Positions 44,614 to 54,640 are shown, numbered from the stretch's first letter. The stretch: DNA of 64,000 nt from Clostridia bacterium (GCA_017380575.1 JAFODS010000069.1:1-64000); one strand, 5' to 3'. The notes: a model not told the origin generated them from the sequence alone. Program-made: numbers and translations.

Positions 44614-45869
44614 AAATTATCCTTCCTTCGGATTACTGCTCCAATTGCAGAAAGATTTTCCGCAAAAGCTGCATATCCCCTGTCTATGTAACTGATTTTT
44701 TCAACCGTTGTCGTTCCTTCGGCACAAAGCCCCGCAACTACGAGTGCCGCACCTGCACGAAGGTCTGTTGAATTAACAAATGCACCCTGCAGGTGTTCAA
44801 CGCCGTTAACGACGGCAATTTTATCCTGAGCCTTGATATCCGCACCCATCCGTCTTAATTCACCGATGTGTTTGAAACGGTTTTCAAAAATATTTTCACT
44901 TATAATCGTTATTCCCTTTGAAACTGAAGCAACAGCCATCATTATTGCCTGACAGTCCGTCGGAAAACCAGGATACGGCATTGTCTGTATTCTTTCAAAA
45001 GCCTTCAGTCTTTCGGGAGATGTTATTCTTAACTGTTTACCTGAGGTTTCAATTCTGCACCCTGCCTGTTCAAAGGCAGAAAACACGGGAGTTATGTGCG
45101 ACGGTATTACCTCGTCAACAACCACAGTTGAACCCGTAACCGCTGCAGCAGCCATATATGTACACGCTACAATTCTGTCGGGCATAATCGCATACTGAGA
45201 AGAGTTGAAGCGTTCAACACCCTCAATAACCACGGTACTTTCCCCCGCACCTGAAATTCTTGCTCCGCAGGAATTCAGAAACATCGCAAGATCAACAATT
45301 TCAGGCTCTCTTGCGGCATTGATTATTGTTGTTACCGTGCCCGATTTCACGCTTGCAAGAATAATGTTTTCCGTAGCACCGACACTCGGAAACGGAAGAA
45401 CTATCTTTCCGCCTTTTATTCTTCTGCATGTACAGCGGATTTCACCGTGGGATTCGGAAATATGCACACCGAGCTTCCGCATGGAAGTAAGATGTATGTC
45501 GATAGGACGAAGCCCTATGTCACAACCTCCGGGAGCCGATATCACAGCCTCACCAGTTGCACTTAACAATGCACCGAGAAAAATTATTGACGAACGCATT
45601 TCGCGCATAAGCACATCGCTTATTTTTCTTTGACTGAGGTTGCCTGCATCGACAAAAACCATTTCATCGGCACGTTGAACCTTACAGCCTAAGCACCTGA
45701 GTATTCTGATAGTTGAATCAATATCGCTCAGCTGAGGACAATTATGTATTACACAGGGTTTTCCGACCGCAACAGTAGCGGCAAGAATCGGCAAAGCACT
45801 GTTTTTAGCACCCTGCGTTTTTACCGTTCCGCCAAGGCGGTTGCAACCCTCGATTATGTACTGTCCCAT
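44610..45869 (-). CDS. murA: UDP-N-acetylglucosamine 1-carboxyvinyltransferase
   Basis: MurA adds enolpyruvate from PEP to UDP-GlcNAc, the first committed peptidoglycan step. The 419-residue EPSP-synthase-fold protein has QGAKNSALPILAAT near the N-terminus (KN pair) and, around residues 110-120, SAPGGCDIGLRPIDIH. The segment has Gly-Cys-Asp where the catalytic, fosfomycin-target cysteine (E. coli Cys115) lies. FPTDCQA appears later. Length is normal; GGGTGAG precedes the ATG. Confidence 0.96.
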   Translation of the reverse strand: MGQYIIEGCNRLGGTVKTQGAKNSALPILAATVAVGKPCVIHNCPQLSDIDSTIRILRCLGCKVQRADEMVFVDAGNLSQRKISDVLMREMRSSIIFLGALLSATGEAVISAPGGCDIGLRPIDIHLTSMRKLGVHISESHGEIRCTCRRIKGGKIVLPFPSVGATENIILASVKSGTVTTIINAAREPEIVDLAMFLNSCGARISGAGESTVVIEGVERFNSSQYAIMPDRIVACTYMAAAAVTGSTVVVDEVIPSHITPVFSAFEQAGCRIETSGKQLRITSPERLKAFERIQTMPYPGFPTDCQAIMMAVASVSKGITIISENIFENRFKHIGELRRMGADIKAQDKIAVVNGVEHLQGAFVNSTDLRAGAALVVAGLCAEGTTTVEKISYIDRGYAAFAENLSAIGAVIRRKDNL

Positions 45870-45932
45870 ATACTCACCCTTTCGGAAATATCATCTGTTG
45901 TCAGTTTATGATATAGCCGAAAAAGTGTTAAT

Positions 45933-47063
45933 TTATTTAACTATTTCACAAATGCAGGAAACGATTCGCTCTGTTGCATCGTAGATAGCCATCTTCTTTG
46001 CATTCGCACCAAGCTCTTCGAGTCTGCTTCTGTCTGCGAGCAAGCTGTCGATTTCCTTGATAAGACGCTCACCTGTAAAATCTTTTTCTTCGATGAGTAT
46101 TGCCGCGTTATTCTTGACAAGCTCCATCGCATTATAATACTGGTGATTTTCAGCCGCATACGGATACGGCACAAGAATTGAAGGCTTACCCATTGCCTGA
46201 ATTTCGCTGAGTGAGCTTGCACCTGCACGGCAGATTACAAGGTCTGCAGCTGCCATACAACGGTGCATATCGTTGATATATTCACGAAGCATAATATGCT
46301 TGTTTTCTTCGAGATTAATATTCTTTTCTTTTTCTATAACATCAAACATTCCTACACCTGCTTTACCTGTTGCATGCAGGAAGTAGCAATCCTTACGTTC
46401 ATATCTTTCTTCAATAAGCTGAGTTACGGCATTGTTGATAACTCTTGCACCGAGGCTACCGCCCATTGAAAGAATCACCGGACGTTCATCCACACCGAGT
46501 TCGGCACGTGAAAACTCACGGTCAGCATTGATAAGCTCTCCTCTTACGGGAAGACCTGTTACAACACACGGATTTTTCGGTTGCATATACTTTTCAGCTT
46601 CAGGAGCTGTTAGCATAACCTTATCAACAAGCTTTGCAAGTGCCTTGTTTGTTACACCCGGAAAAGCATTCTGCTCGTGAATTGCCGTCGGGATGCCGAG
46701 CTTACAAGCAGTTCTGAGAACAGGACCGCCAACGTAACCGCCAAAGCCGAGAACAACATCGGGACCGAATTCCTTGATTATCTTCTTCGCCTGAGAAGAT
46801 GATTTCACAAGCTTGATTACAGTACCGATATTCTGTTTGATTCCGCTCGGTGTCAGGTCACGGCTGAAGCCCTGAATATCTATTGTTTTAAAATCATACC
46901 CTGCGGCAGGCACAAGCTGTGCTTCCATTTTAACAGCTGTACCGACAAAAAGAATCTGTGCCTTCGGATAGTTTTCTCTTATATAACCTGCAACTGCGAG
47001 TGCGGGATTGATGTGACCGCCTGTACCGCCTGTTGCGATGAGGATTTTTTTGTTGTTTAACAT
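45933..47063 (-). CDS. murG: Undecaprenyl-PP-MurNAc-pentapeptide GlcNAc transferase
   Basis: MurG makes lipid II from lipid I on the inner membrane face. The ~376-residue protein has the signature ATGGTGGHINPALAVAGY at the N-terminus, FGGYVGGPV, IHEQNAFPG and the UDP-GlcNAc site region CRAGASSLSEIQAMGKPSILVP (only part quoted as landmark). ATG at 47063 is preferred because AAGAGG lies eight bases upstream; an in-frame GTG at 47072 falls within that site and overlaps ftsW. Confidence 0.96.
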   Translation of the reverse strand: MLNNKKILIATGGTGGHINPALAVAGYIRENYPKAQILFVGTAVKMEAQLVPAAGYDFKTIDIQGFSRDLTPSGIKQNIGTVIKLVKSSSQAKKIIKEFGPDVVLGFGGYVGGPVLRTACKLGIPTAIHEQNAFPGVTNKALAKLVDKVMLTAPEAEKYMQPKNPCVVTGLPVRGELINADREFSRAELGVDERPVILSMGGSLGARVINNAVTQLIEERYERKDCYFLHATGKAGVGMFDVIEKEKNINLEENKHIMLREYINDMHRCMAAADLVICRAGASSLSEIQAMGKPSILVPYPYAAENHQYYNAMELVKNNAAILIEEKDFTGERLIKEIDSLLADRSRLEELGANAKKMAIYDATERIVSCICEIVK

Positions 47064-47068
47064 TTTTG

Positions 47069-48301
47069 TCACCTCTTAGGATTTCTCGGGCCTGTTCTTG
47101 AAACACCAAGAACGAGTCCCATTTCCACCATAAGTATTACTAATGCCGTTCCGCCGTAGCTGAAAAACGGAAGCGAGATACCTGTATTCGGAATCATATC
47201 CGTAACAACAAGAATATTCAGAACAGACTGAATTCCTACCTGAAGGGAAATTCCGAGAACGAGCAATCTTTCGTACATACTCTTTGTTTTTGCCGCAATC
47301 ATAAAACCTCTTGCAACAAGAGCAAGGAACATAAGAATAATTATCATACTGCGGAAGAAACCGAGTTCTTCACCGACAATTGCAAAAATGAAGTCATTGT
47401 GAGGTTCAGGAATGTAAAGGAATTTCTGTCTTGAATTTCCGAGACCGAGACCGAAGAGTCCGCCCGAGCCGAGAGCGTAAAGCGACTGGTTGGTCTGCCA
47501 TCTTGTGCCTGTGTCTGTATAATCTTTTTCAAAGAAGCCTGTGATTCTCTTGAGCTGATAAGGACTGAGAATCTGTTCACGGAAGATTACGAAAACAGCA
47601 ATCAGAAGTACACCCGCCGCAAAGCCGAGGATAAACCATCTTCTGTCCATACCGCTGAGGAAAAGGATTCCGATACCCATTGCAAAAATCATTACGAAAC
47701 AGGAAAGATGACTTTCAGCGAAAACAAGAAGACTTACGACAATAACAATTCCGAAATAAAGAAGAGGAGCAAACATATTCTGATCAAGGAATTTCTTGCC
47801 CTTTTCAAGTCCCCACGAGAGTCCGATTATCATCGCAAGCTTTCCGATATCTGACGGTTGGAAGGACGATGCTGTTCCGGGGATCGGCATCCAACGTTTG
47901 ATGTCGGGATTTTCAGGAACAGGTACATAATAGAAGAGAACCGCGACAAGCAGTACAAAACCGACCACGCTGATAGGTATTGCAAACTTCTTTATAAACT
48001 GCGGATTGATTTTTGAAATTATAAACATTACAACAAGTCCGAACAGTGCAAAAGTTCCCTGCTTTGCAACATAGTGATACGGATCATTATTATGGAATCT
48101 GCCCCAGACATAGCTTGCAGAAGCCATCATAATTAGTCCTGTTGTGAGAAGTGCGATAACAAGGAAAAGATATATTATGTCAAAACCGCCGTCGACGAAA
48201 ACCCTTACGCCACCTATGGTCAGATTCCAGAACGGACTTCTTTTTTTAGCAGTTTTTTTGTTTTCTTCCCGGGCTGTTTCTCTGAGCTCTGACGTAGACA
48301 T
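47069..48301 (-). CDS. ftsW: SEDS-family glycosyltransferase FtsW
   Basis: The 410-residue polytopic protein polymerises septal glycan together with a class B PBP. About ten hydrophobic helices are visible after a charged N-terminus (REENKKTAKKRSPF). Signature stretches are QPSDIGKLAMI, the NSLYALGSGG-type region QSLYALGSGGLFGLGLG, NDFIFAIVGEELGF and TGISLPFFSYGGTALV. It follows mraY by 34 bases. FtsW and RodA are close relatives; the dcw setting favours FtsW. Confidence 0.92.
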   Translation of the reverse strand: MSTSELRETAREENKKTAKKRSPFWNLTIGGVRVFVDGGFDIIYLFLVIALLTTGLIMMASASYVWGRFHNNDPYHYVAKQGTFALFGLVVMFIISKINPQFIKKFAIPISVVGFVLLVAVLFYYVPVPENPDIKRWMPIPGTASSFQPSDIGKLAMIIGLSWGLEKGKKFLDQNMFAPLLYFGIVIVVSLLVFAESHLSCFVMIFAMGIGILFLSGMDRRWFILGFAAGVLLIAVFVIFREQILSPYQLKRITGFFEKDYTDTGTRWQTNQSLYALGSGGLFGLGLGNSRQKFLYIPEPHNDFIFAIVGEELGFFRSMIIILMFLALVARGFMIAAKTKSMYERLLVLGISLQVGIQSVLNILVVTDMIPNTGISLPFFSYGGTALVILMVEMGLVLGVSRTGPRNPKR

Positions 48302-48335
48302 AAAACCACTTCTCCTTTCAAAGATTTGTTTAAAA

Positions 48336-49358
48336 TTATACTGTAAAACCGCCGTAATACATTACGACTACACCTATTATACCCGCAATAAGGTTTACTG
48401 TGCAGAAAACTGCATCAATTTTCTTCTCGCTCCAACCGCACATTTCAAAGTGATGGTGAATAGGAGCCATTTTGAAAATACGTTTACCGTGAGTAATTTT
48501 ATAATAGCCGATCTGAATAACGTCAGAAAGTGCTTCAATAACATAGATAAAGCCTGTAAGAATAAGGATAACAGGACAATCAAGTGCATAAGCGATTGCA
48601 ACAACCATACCGCCGAGGAACATTGAGCCTGTATCGCCCATAAATACCTTTGCAGGGAATTTGTTCCAGATAAAGAATCCGATACAACCGCCAAGGAGAG
48701 CCGCCGCAAGAACGCCCACACCGAGGAACTTGTGAATAACGGCAATTGCGATAAACGAAACTGCAGCCGTTGCAGTAACGCTTGAGCAAAGGCCGTCAAT
48801 ACCGTCTGTGAAGTTTACGGCATTGATAGCACCGTAAATTACACAAACACCGAGAACCCAGAACCAGATTCCGAGATCAACCTTACCGATAAAAGGAATG
48901 AACATATACGGATCCTTACCCATTGCAAGGAAAAGACTTGTAAGATAGCCTGCACAGATAGCAACCTGAGCGATTGACTTCTGAACAATTGAAAGACCAA
49001 GGTTACGCTTTTTTACAACCTTGATATAGTCATCTGCGAAACCGACAAGACCGAACATAAGAGCCATTATAAGTCCTGCCCAGATTTTTGTATTCATATC
49101 GCCTGTAAGCTCAAGCTTATTGCCTGTAACATAATTCACAACAAGCATAGCAGCTGCTGAGAAGAAAATACCGATAATAAACATTATACCGCCCATTGTC
49201 GGTGTACCCTGCTTACTCTTGTGCCATTTCGGACCTTCTTCAAGGATTGTCTGACCGAATTTGAGCTTTCTGAGCCACGGAATAATACCAAAGCCGAGGA
49301 TTGCTGTTATACCGAGTGCCGCAACACCGCTTAAAATCATTGTAAGAATACTGTTCAT
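48336..49358 (-). CDS. mraY: Phospho-MurNAc-pentapeptide transferase MraY
   Basis: MraY transfers phospho-MurNAc-pentapeptide to undecaprenyl phosphate to give lipid I. The ~340-residue protein has ten hydrophobic helices, KQGTPTMGGIMFI near the N-terminus, GFADDYIKVVKKRNLG, NAVNFTDGIDGL and KVFMGDTGSMFLGG with the catalytic aspartates, and APIHHHFE near the end. An ATG at 49358 or an in-frame GTG at 49367 could start it; a small hairpin lies between the nearest good ribosome site and either codon. Confidence 0.95.
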   Translation of the reverse strand: MNSILTMILSGVAALGITAILGFGIIPWLRKLKFGQTILEEGPKWHKSKQGTPTMGGIMFIIGIFFSAAAMLVVNYVTGNKLELTGDMNTKIWAGLIMALMFGLVGFADDYIKVVKKRNLGLSIVQKSIAQVAICAGYLTSLFLAMGKDPYMFIPFIGKVDLGIWFWVLGVCVIYGAINAVNFTDGIDGLCSSVTATAAVSFIAIAVIHKFLGVGVLAAALLGGCIGFFIWNKFPAKVFMGDTGSMFLGGMVVAIAYALDCPVILILTGFIYVIEALSDVIQIGYYKITHGKRIFKMAPIHHHFEMCGWSEKKIDAVFCTVNLIAGIIGVVVMYYGGFTV

Positions 49359-49369
49359 TTTCTTCACTT

Positions 49370-49395
49370 GCGTACTGAAGTACGCTACCCCTTTC
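49370..49395 (-). promoter_or_regulatory. Hairpin between the ribosome site and start of mraY
   Basis: GAAAGGGGT (about 49387-49395) is followed by a 6-bp hairpin GCGTAC-TTCA-GTACGC (49370-49385) and then AAGTGAAGAAAATG. Folding would bring the ribosome site to a normal distance from the start; unfolded, it is about 30 bases from the ATG. Confidence 0.5.
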
Positions 49396-49402
49396 TTTAA
49401 AC

Positions 49403-50761
49403 TCAGTTCATTCTGCCGTAAAGGTTGTTTATTACATCTTCAAGTGCCATACCGCGGCTTGCTTTGAAAAGAACTGCATCACCTTCACCGAGAATTTCAA
49501 AAAGAGCATCTGCAAGCTCATTTTTATCAAGGAAGCTCTTTACAACAGGAACACCGCATTCAGTTGCCTTTGCCGCAGTTTCAAGTGACCTTTCACCGTA
49601 AGTCATAAGAACATCTATCTTATTCTTTGCTGCAACAAGACCTGCATTTCTATGAGCTTCAACGCTGATTGTGCCAAGCTCAAGCATATCACCGAGAACA
49701 GCAATTTTTCTGTTCGCATTTACTGTTGAAAGCATCTTGAGAGCTGCCTGCTGAGAATCGGGACTTGCATTGTAACAGTCTTCGATAAATCTTATTCCGT
49801 TGACTACCTTCACACGCTGACGCATTCCCGAGGGCTCATATTTCTTAAGTCCGTCAGCCGCCTGCTGAGGTGTTACCCCAAGCTGAAGTCCTGTTCCGAA
49901 GGCTGCAAGAGCATTGTAAACGTTGTGAATACCGATTGTCGGGATTGTAACATTCTGCACCTTTTCACCGTCGTAAATTATATTAAAGTTTGTTGTGTCG
50001 TCCTTCTGAACGATATCTGTTGCTCTGAAATCACAGAACTTATCGTTGATTCCGTAGTAGAATACGGGATGATTTTCGATTTTCGCACTTGCGAGGTACG
50101 GGTCGTCACCGTTTAACATAATCGGTGCACCTTCGCGAAGACCGTCAAGAATTTCAAGCTTTGCCGCACAGATATTTTCACGTGAGCCAAGGTTTTCCAT
50201 ATGTGAAACACCGATGTTGCTGATTATCGCAATTGTTGGCTCTGCTGTTTTTGACAAGACAGAAATTTCGCCCTTATTGCTCATTCCCATTTCGATTACA
50301 GCCGCCTGAGTATCTTCCTCAAAACGCATAAGTGTACGCGGAAGACCGATATCGTTATTGAGGTTACCCTCAGTCTTTATCGCATTGTACTTCTCGCTGA
50401 CAACCGCCCAGGTCATTTCCTTTGTTGTTGTCTTTCCGACACTTCCTGTAAGACCCACAACGGGAATATCAAAAGTGTTTCTTAACCAGTTTGCAAGACG
50501 GAGAAGTGCAAGTCTTGTATCGTCAACCTTTATGAACAAGCCTTCACAGTCAACGTCGTGGTGAATCATTGCGGCTGTTGCACCGTTTTCGAGAGCACTT
50601 TTTGTAAAATTATGTCCGTCAAAGTTTTCACCGTGAATTGCAATATAAAGCAAGCCCTCTTCGCACAGTCTGCTGTCTATACAGATTCCGTTAATTTCCG
50701 CCTCACCTGTTGCGGTTCCGCCTACTGCGGCGGCGATTTCACTTAACATTAATCTTTTCAT
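49403..50761 (-). CDS. murF: UDP-MurNAc-tripeptide--D-Ala-D-Ala ligase
   Basis: MurF adds D-Ala-D-Ala to the tripeptide precursor using ATP. The ~452-residue protein has the ATP loop VVGLTGSVGKTTTKEM, EGNLNNDIGLP, and IEDCYNASPDS in the central domain. The ATG at 50761 has GAGG eight bases upstream and overlaps the murE stop region. Length is normal. Confidence 0.96.
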   Translation of the reverse strand: MKRLMLSEIAAAVGGTATGEAEINGICIDSRLCEEGLLYIAIHGENFDGHNFTKSALENGATAAMIHHDVDCEGLFIKVDDTRLALLRLANWLRNTFDIPVVGLTGSVGKTTTKEMTWAVVSEKYNAIKTEGNLNNDIGLPRTLMRFEEDTQAAVIEMGMSNKGEISVLSKTAEPTIAIISNIGVSHMENLGSRENICAAKLEILDGLREGAPIMLNGDDPYLASAKIENHPVFYYGINDKFCDFRATDIVQKDDTTNFNIIYDGEKVQNVTIPTIGIHNVYNALAAFGTGLQLGVTPQQAADGLKKYEPSGMRQRVKVVNGIRFIEDCYNASPDSQQAALKMLSTVNANRKIAVLGDMLELGTISVEAHRNAGLVAAKNKIDVLMTYGERSLETAAKATECGVPVVKSFLDKNELADALFEILGEGDAVLFKASRGMALEDVINNLYGRMN

Positions 50762-50763
50762 TT

Positions 50764-52200
50764 TCAAAACCTCGCCTTGTCTTCCAACAATTTTCTTATT
50801 ATTTCTCTTTCGTTAAAGTATATTTTCTGTGTACCGAGTATCTGATATTTTTCGTGACCTTTTCCTGCTATCAGCACGGTATCCCCCGCTTTCGCAGAGT
50901 AGAGTGCAGATTTTATTGCAAGCTTGCGGTCAGTAATTTTATAATAATTCTTTGCCTCTATCCCCTGAACGATTTCATCAATGATAGTTTCGGGAGTTTC
51001 GGTTCGCGGATTATCCGATGTGACAAATACAAAATCCGAATTTTCACTCGCTATTTTACCCATAAGAGGTCGTTTTTCTTTATCTCTGTCGCCACCGCAA
51101 CCGAAAACGGTAATAAGCCGTCCGTTATAAACGGTACCGAGTGTCTTAAGTGCATTTTCAAGCGAATCAGGCGTATGGGCATAGTCGATTATCACATTTA
51201 TTCCGAGCTGATTTTCAACCTTTTCCATCCGTCCTGCTATGCCGTCAAAGCGTGCAACCGCACGCACCGCTCTGTCCGTATCAACGCCGAGCGTATTTGT
51301 TACCGCCAAAGCACCAAGCGAATTATAGACCGAAAATCTGCCGAGACCGTCAAACGTAACGTAGTGTTCTTTTCCTTTGCTGTTAAGTCTGTAGCTTACA
51401 CCGTCAGACGAAAGATTCAGCTTATCGGCAAAGAAATCTGCTTTTCCTTTTACTCCGTAAGTAACAACCTTGCCGACAGCGTGATTCTGCATAAACTCCG
51501 AAAATTCATCATCGGAATTTATAACCGAAACCTTACTGTTTTCAAACAAAACAGCTTTAGCTTCCGCATATTCCTGCATCGACTTGTGATAGTCAAGATG
51601 CTCGGGAGAAAGATTTGTAAAAACCGCACAGTCGAAGTTAATTCCGTAAACCCTGAGCTGTGCCAGAGCTTGTGAAGAAACCTCCATTACACAGGCTTCA
51701 CAGCCTGCTATCTTCATCAGCATAAGATATCTGTGAAGATCGGCAGGATCAGGAGTTGTCAGGTCTGCAGGATATTTCTCTTTGCCGATTACGACATTCA
51801 CCGTCCCGATAAGACCCGTTTTACAGCCCGAGCTTTCAAGAATCTTTCTTATTATGTAAGAAGTTGTGGTTTTTCCGTTTGTGCCTGTCACGGCAATCAT
51901 ACGAAGCTTTTTATGAGCTGAACCGTAAAACGCCGCACTGATTTGTGCATAAGCTTTCCTTGAATTTTCAACAATTATTGAATTTTTAATTCCGATGTCA
52001 CGTTCGCATATTACGGCAACAGCACCTCTGTCCATCGCCTTCTGTGCAAAGTCGTGACCGTCGCATCCATTTCCCCTAATGCACACAAACAATCCCGAAT
52101 TTCTTACTTTTTGAGAATTTTCCGTAATGTTTGTAATTTCAGGGTCAGTTGTGTAAACATTCTTTGTTTCAACATCCTGTAACAAAGCACTGAGCTTCAT
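50764..52200 (-). CDS. murE: UDP-MurNAc-L-Ala-D-Glu--meso-DAP ligase
   Basis: MurE adds the third amino acid of the stem peptide. The 478-residue protein has the ATP loop AVTGTNGKTTTSY and, in the C-terminal domain, VTSDNPRTE. The D-N-P-R motif is the mark of enzymes selecting meso-diaminopimelate rather than lysine, so the wall is probably DAP type. DYAHTPDSLENAL is also typical. CGGAGGCG precedes the ATG. Confidence 0.95.
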   Translation of the reverse strand: MKLSALLQDVETKNVYTTDPEITNITENSQKVRNSGLFVCIRGNGCDGHDFAQKAMDRGAVAVICERDIGIKNSIIVENSRKAYAQISAAFYGSAHKKLRMIAVTGTNGKTTTSYIIRKILESSGCKTGLIGTVNVVIGKEKYPADLTTPDPADLHRYLMLMKIAGCEACVMEVSSQALAQLRVYGINFDCAVFTNLSPEHLDYHKSMQEYAEAKAVLFENSKVSVINSDDEFSEFMQNHAVGKVVTYGVKGKADFFADKLNLSSDGVSYRLNSKGKEHYVTFDGLGRFSVYNSLGALAVTNTLGVDTDRAVRAVARFDGIAGRMEKVENQLGINVIIDYAHTPDSLENALKTLGTVYNGRLITVFGCGGDRDKEKRPLMGKIASENSDFVFVTSDNPRTETPETIIDEIVQGIEAKNYYKITDRKLAIKSALYSAKAGDTVLIAGKGHEKYQILGTQKIYFNEREIIRKLLEDKARF

Positions 52201-52241
52201 CCAAAACGCCTCCGAAATTTTCTGTTTACACGTCCTTGATT

Positions 52242-54551
52242 TTAATGGTCCGAAACACCTGACGTTGTTCTGAAGAATACCGTCAGAGTTGAACCGCTTT
52301 CTATTTCTTTATCTTTCGGAACGCTTTGTCTGTAAGCAACAAGTCCTGAAGCAGACAAGGCATTACCTGAAATTCTGATATTAAGACCAAGGTTTACGGC
52401 TTCATAATTCACCTGTGATACCGTCATTCCCGTAAAGTCGGGAACAATTACCTTGGATTTTTTCGCATTTTCTTCTGTGTAGACAACAACAACGCCGTCC
52501 TGCGGAATAAACTGGCTGTATGCAGGCATCTGCGAAATAACAGTTTCTCCTCCGCCCACAATCTTAAGCTTAAGATTTGACTCTTTAAGCGTTGCTCTTG
52601 CGTCGCTTACTGTTTTACCTGAAAGGTCAGGCACTTCAACATCGAGCTTACCTTTTTCTGACTCATTGTACTGTCTTTCAACATTGAGGAAGGTAAGTGT
52701 TTTTTCAATCACTTCCGCTGCAACAGGTGCCGCAACAGCACCGCCGCCTGTCTGTCCCTGAGGTTCGTTTACAACGATGATGATCGAAATTTCAGGGTCG
52801 TTAGCCGGTGCACAACCTGCAAAAGATGCAATATATTCGCCTGTTGCACCTGTCGGACCAAGAACGTCTGATGTTCCTGTTTTACCTGCAACTCTGTAGC
52901 CTGCAACGTAAGAGTTTTTAGCTGTACCCTTAGTTGAAACTTCTTCCATTGAAGCGATAATAAGATCTGACGTTGATTCAGAGATAACCTGACGTTTTAC
53001 AACAGGCTTTGTTTCGCTGATAACGTTGCCCTTTTCATCAAGAGTTTTTGCCACAATGTACGGTTGCATAAGCTTTCCGTCATTGACAACAGCATTGATT
53101 GCATTAAGCACCTGAATCGGTGAAGCCTGGAATGACTGACCGAACGAGGAACTAGCAAGGTTGACGGATGTCATATTGTCGCGAGCATGGTAGTTGATTC
53201 CTGCCTTCGGAAGGGCTTCGGCACCAAGATCGATGCCTGTTTTTTCCGTGAATCCGAATGCTTCGAAATATTTATAAAACGTATCAACACCAAGACGTTG
53301 ACCGATTGTAATAAAATACGGGTTACAGGAATTCATAAGACCCTGAGTAAGAGTCTGTGTGCCGTGACCTGAATGGTTATGGCAGTAATAACGTCTGTCC
53401 GCGATATGTATACTACCTGAGCAGTTGAATGTTTCATCGTATTCAACAACGTTTTCCTCAAGACCTGCAGCCATTGTGATTACCTTGAAAACAGAACCCG
53501 GGTCGTAAATATCGCTGACAGCTCTGTTTCTCCACTGCTGATACATAGCCTGATTATACGCTTTTTTTCGCTCGGTTTCGTCTTCAATCGCTGTTATATT
53601 ATCAATTGTACGCTGATCATAAATTGTATAAGGATCGTTAGAATCAAACGAAGCCTGAGTTGACATTGCAAGAATCGCACCGGTATCAACATCCATTACG
53701 ATACCTGTGCAGGATTTACAGTTACTTGTCTGATAACACTGATAAAGGGCTTCTTCAAGATAACGCTGAATTGTTTCGTCGATTGTAAGCACAAGGCTTG
53801 TTCCCTGTGTCGGCTCGTAAAGAGTCTGATACGCGATACTGTTCATTACGGAATTGTTAGCCTTTGTTGAAATAAGACGGCCGTCAATGCCGGTAAGAGT
53901 AGCGTTATACTTTGATTCAAGTCCCGAAAGACCGACGTTGTCTGTACCTACACAACCGAGAATCTGTGAAGCAAGTGTCGAATACGGATAATATCTCTTC
54001 ACATCATCCTCAACACTGATAACACGAGAAAAATACCACGGTTTCTCACCTTTTACACCTGTTTCATATGAGGTTTCAAGGAAAGCAAGAACCTTATCAC
54101 GAATATCTTTTTCAACCTTGTTTGCAAGTGCAAGGTTGTTGTATCCCGTTTTAGTTGCCTTTTCGACAATTGTTTCGCGTTCGATGCCGAGAATTTCAGA
54201 CATCGTATCAAAAACGATATTCTTTGCCGCTTCGGGGAAATGCTGCAATTCGCTCGGATTCATCGTAATTTTCCACGCAGATGCACTCTGAGCGAGAACA
54301 GTCATATTTCTGTCGTAGACTATGCCTCTGTTTGCAGGTACAACTGTATCGTTGAGCTGCTGCTGTTCAGCAAAGTGCTTGAACATATCCGCCTGAAAAA
54401 TCTGTGCTTTTGCAAGGCCGATGAAAGGAAAAACAAGACCTACAACGAGAAAAACGGCAAGAACGCCCCATATCCTCGACTTAACACCTTTAGTCAGGAT
54501 TTTACGGGGCTTGAAGAAGCGTATTTTCTTTAATTTAAGCTGATTTTTCAA
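52242..54551 (-). CDS. Class B penicillin-binding protein with PASTA domains (SpoVD/FtsI-like)
   Basis: The 769-residue transpeptidase has one membrane helix (about 28-50), a dimerisation domain with VPANRGIVYDRN, and the penicillin-binding active site S353-x-x-K356 (PGSVFK), S408-x-N410 (SCN) and the K-T-G in AGKTGTSD. Two PASTA domains close the protein (from about VPDLSGKTVSDARATL and VPDFTGMTVSQVNYEA to the end), as in SpoVD and PBP2x. In a spore former it may serve sporulation (SpoVD) or division (PBP2b/FtsI); only one such gene is in the cluster, so it probably does the division job. The start is a TTG at 54551 with GGAAGG eight bases upstream. Confidence 0.92.
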   Translation of the reverse strand: MKNQLKLKKIRFFKPRKILTKGVKSRIWGVLAVFLVVGLVFPFIGLAKAQIFQADMFKHFAEQQQLNDTVVPANRGIVYDRNMTVLAQSASAWKITMNPSELQHFPEAAKNIVFDTMSEILGIERETIVEKATKTGYNNLALANKVEKDIRDKVLAFLETSYETGVKGEKPWYFSRVISVEDDVKRYYPYSTLASQILGCVGTDNVGLSGLESKYNATLTGIDGRLISTKANNSVMNSIAYQTLYEPTQGTSLVLTIDETIQRYLEEALYQCYQTSNCKSCTGIVMDVDTGAILAMSTQASFDSNDPYTIYDQRTIDNITAIEDETERKKAYNQAMYQQWRNRAVSDIYDPGSVFKVITMAAGLEENVVEYDETFNCSGSIHIADRRYYCHNHSGHGTQTLTQGLMNSCNPYFITIGQRLGVDTFYKYFEAFGFTEKTGIDLGAEALPKAGINYHARDNMTSVNLASSSFGQSFQASPIQVLNAINAVVNDGKLMQPYIVAKTLDEKGNVISETKPVVKRQVISESTSDLIIASMEEVSTKGTAKNSYVAGYRVAGKTGTSDVLGPTGATGEYIASFAGCAPANDPEISIIIVVNEPQGQTGGGAVAAPVAAEVIEKTLTFLNVERQYNESEKGKLDVEVPDLSGKTVSDARATLKESNLKLKIVGGGETVISQMPAYSQFIPQDGVVVVYTEENAKKSKVIVPDFTGMTVSQVNYEAVNLGLNIRISGNALSASGLVAYRQSVPKDKEIESGSTLTVFFRTTSGVSDH

Positions 54552-54611
54552 CGCAGCTACCTTCCCTTCACATAAAAAAAGTAACGTAAAAATTCTCTCT
54601 ATAAAATCACT

Positions 54612-54640
54612 CTAAGGGCGGATATAAATCCGCCCTTTTT
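54612..54640 (+). terminator. Terminator-like hairpin oriented against the operon
   Basis: AAGGGCGGAT (54614-54623) pairs perfectly with ATCCGCCCTT (54628-54637) across an ATAA loop and is followed by TTT on the plus strand, giving a T5 run. On the minus strand, the direction of the operon, CTTAGAGTG follows and no T run is present. Confidence 0.6.

Noticed and set aside
50710-51675. A 321-codon open frame on the plus strand across murE
   Set aside because: It lies wholly antisense to murE/murF, which have clear motifs. It is rich in Phe, Arg and Ser, as expected of a shadow frame, and has no ribosome site.
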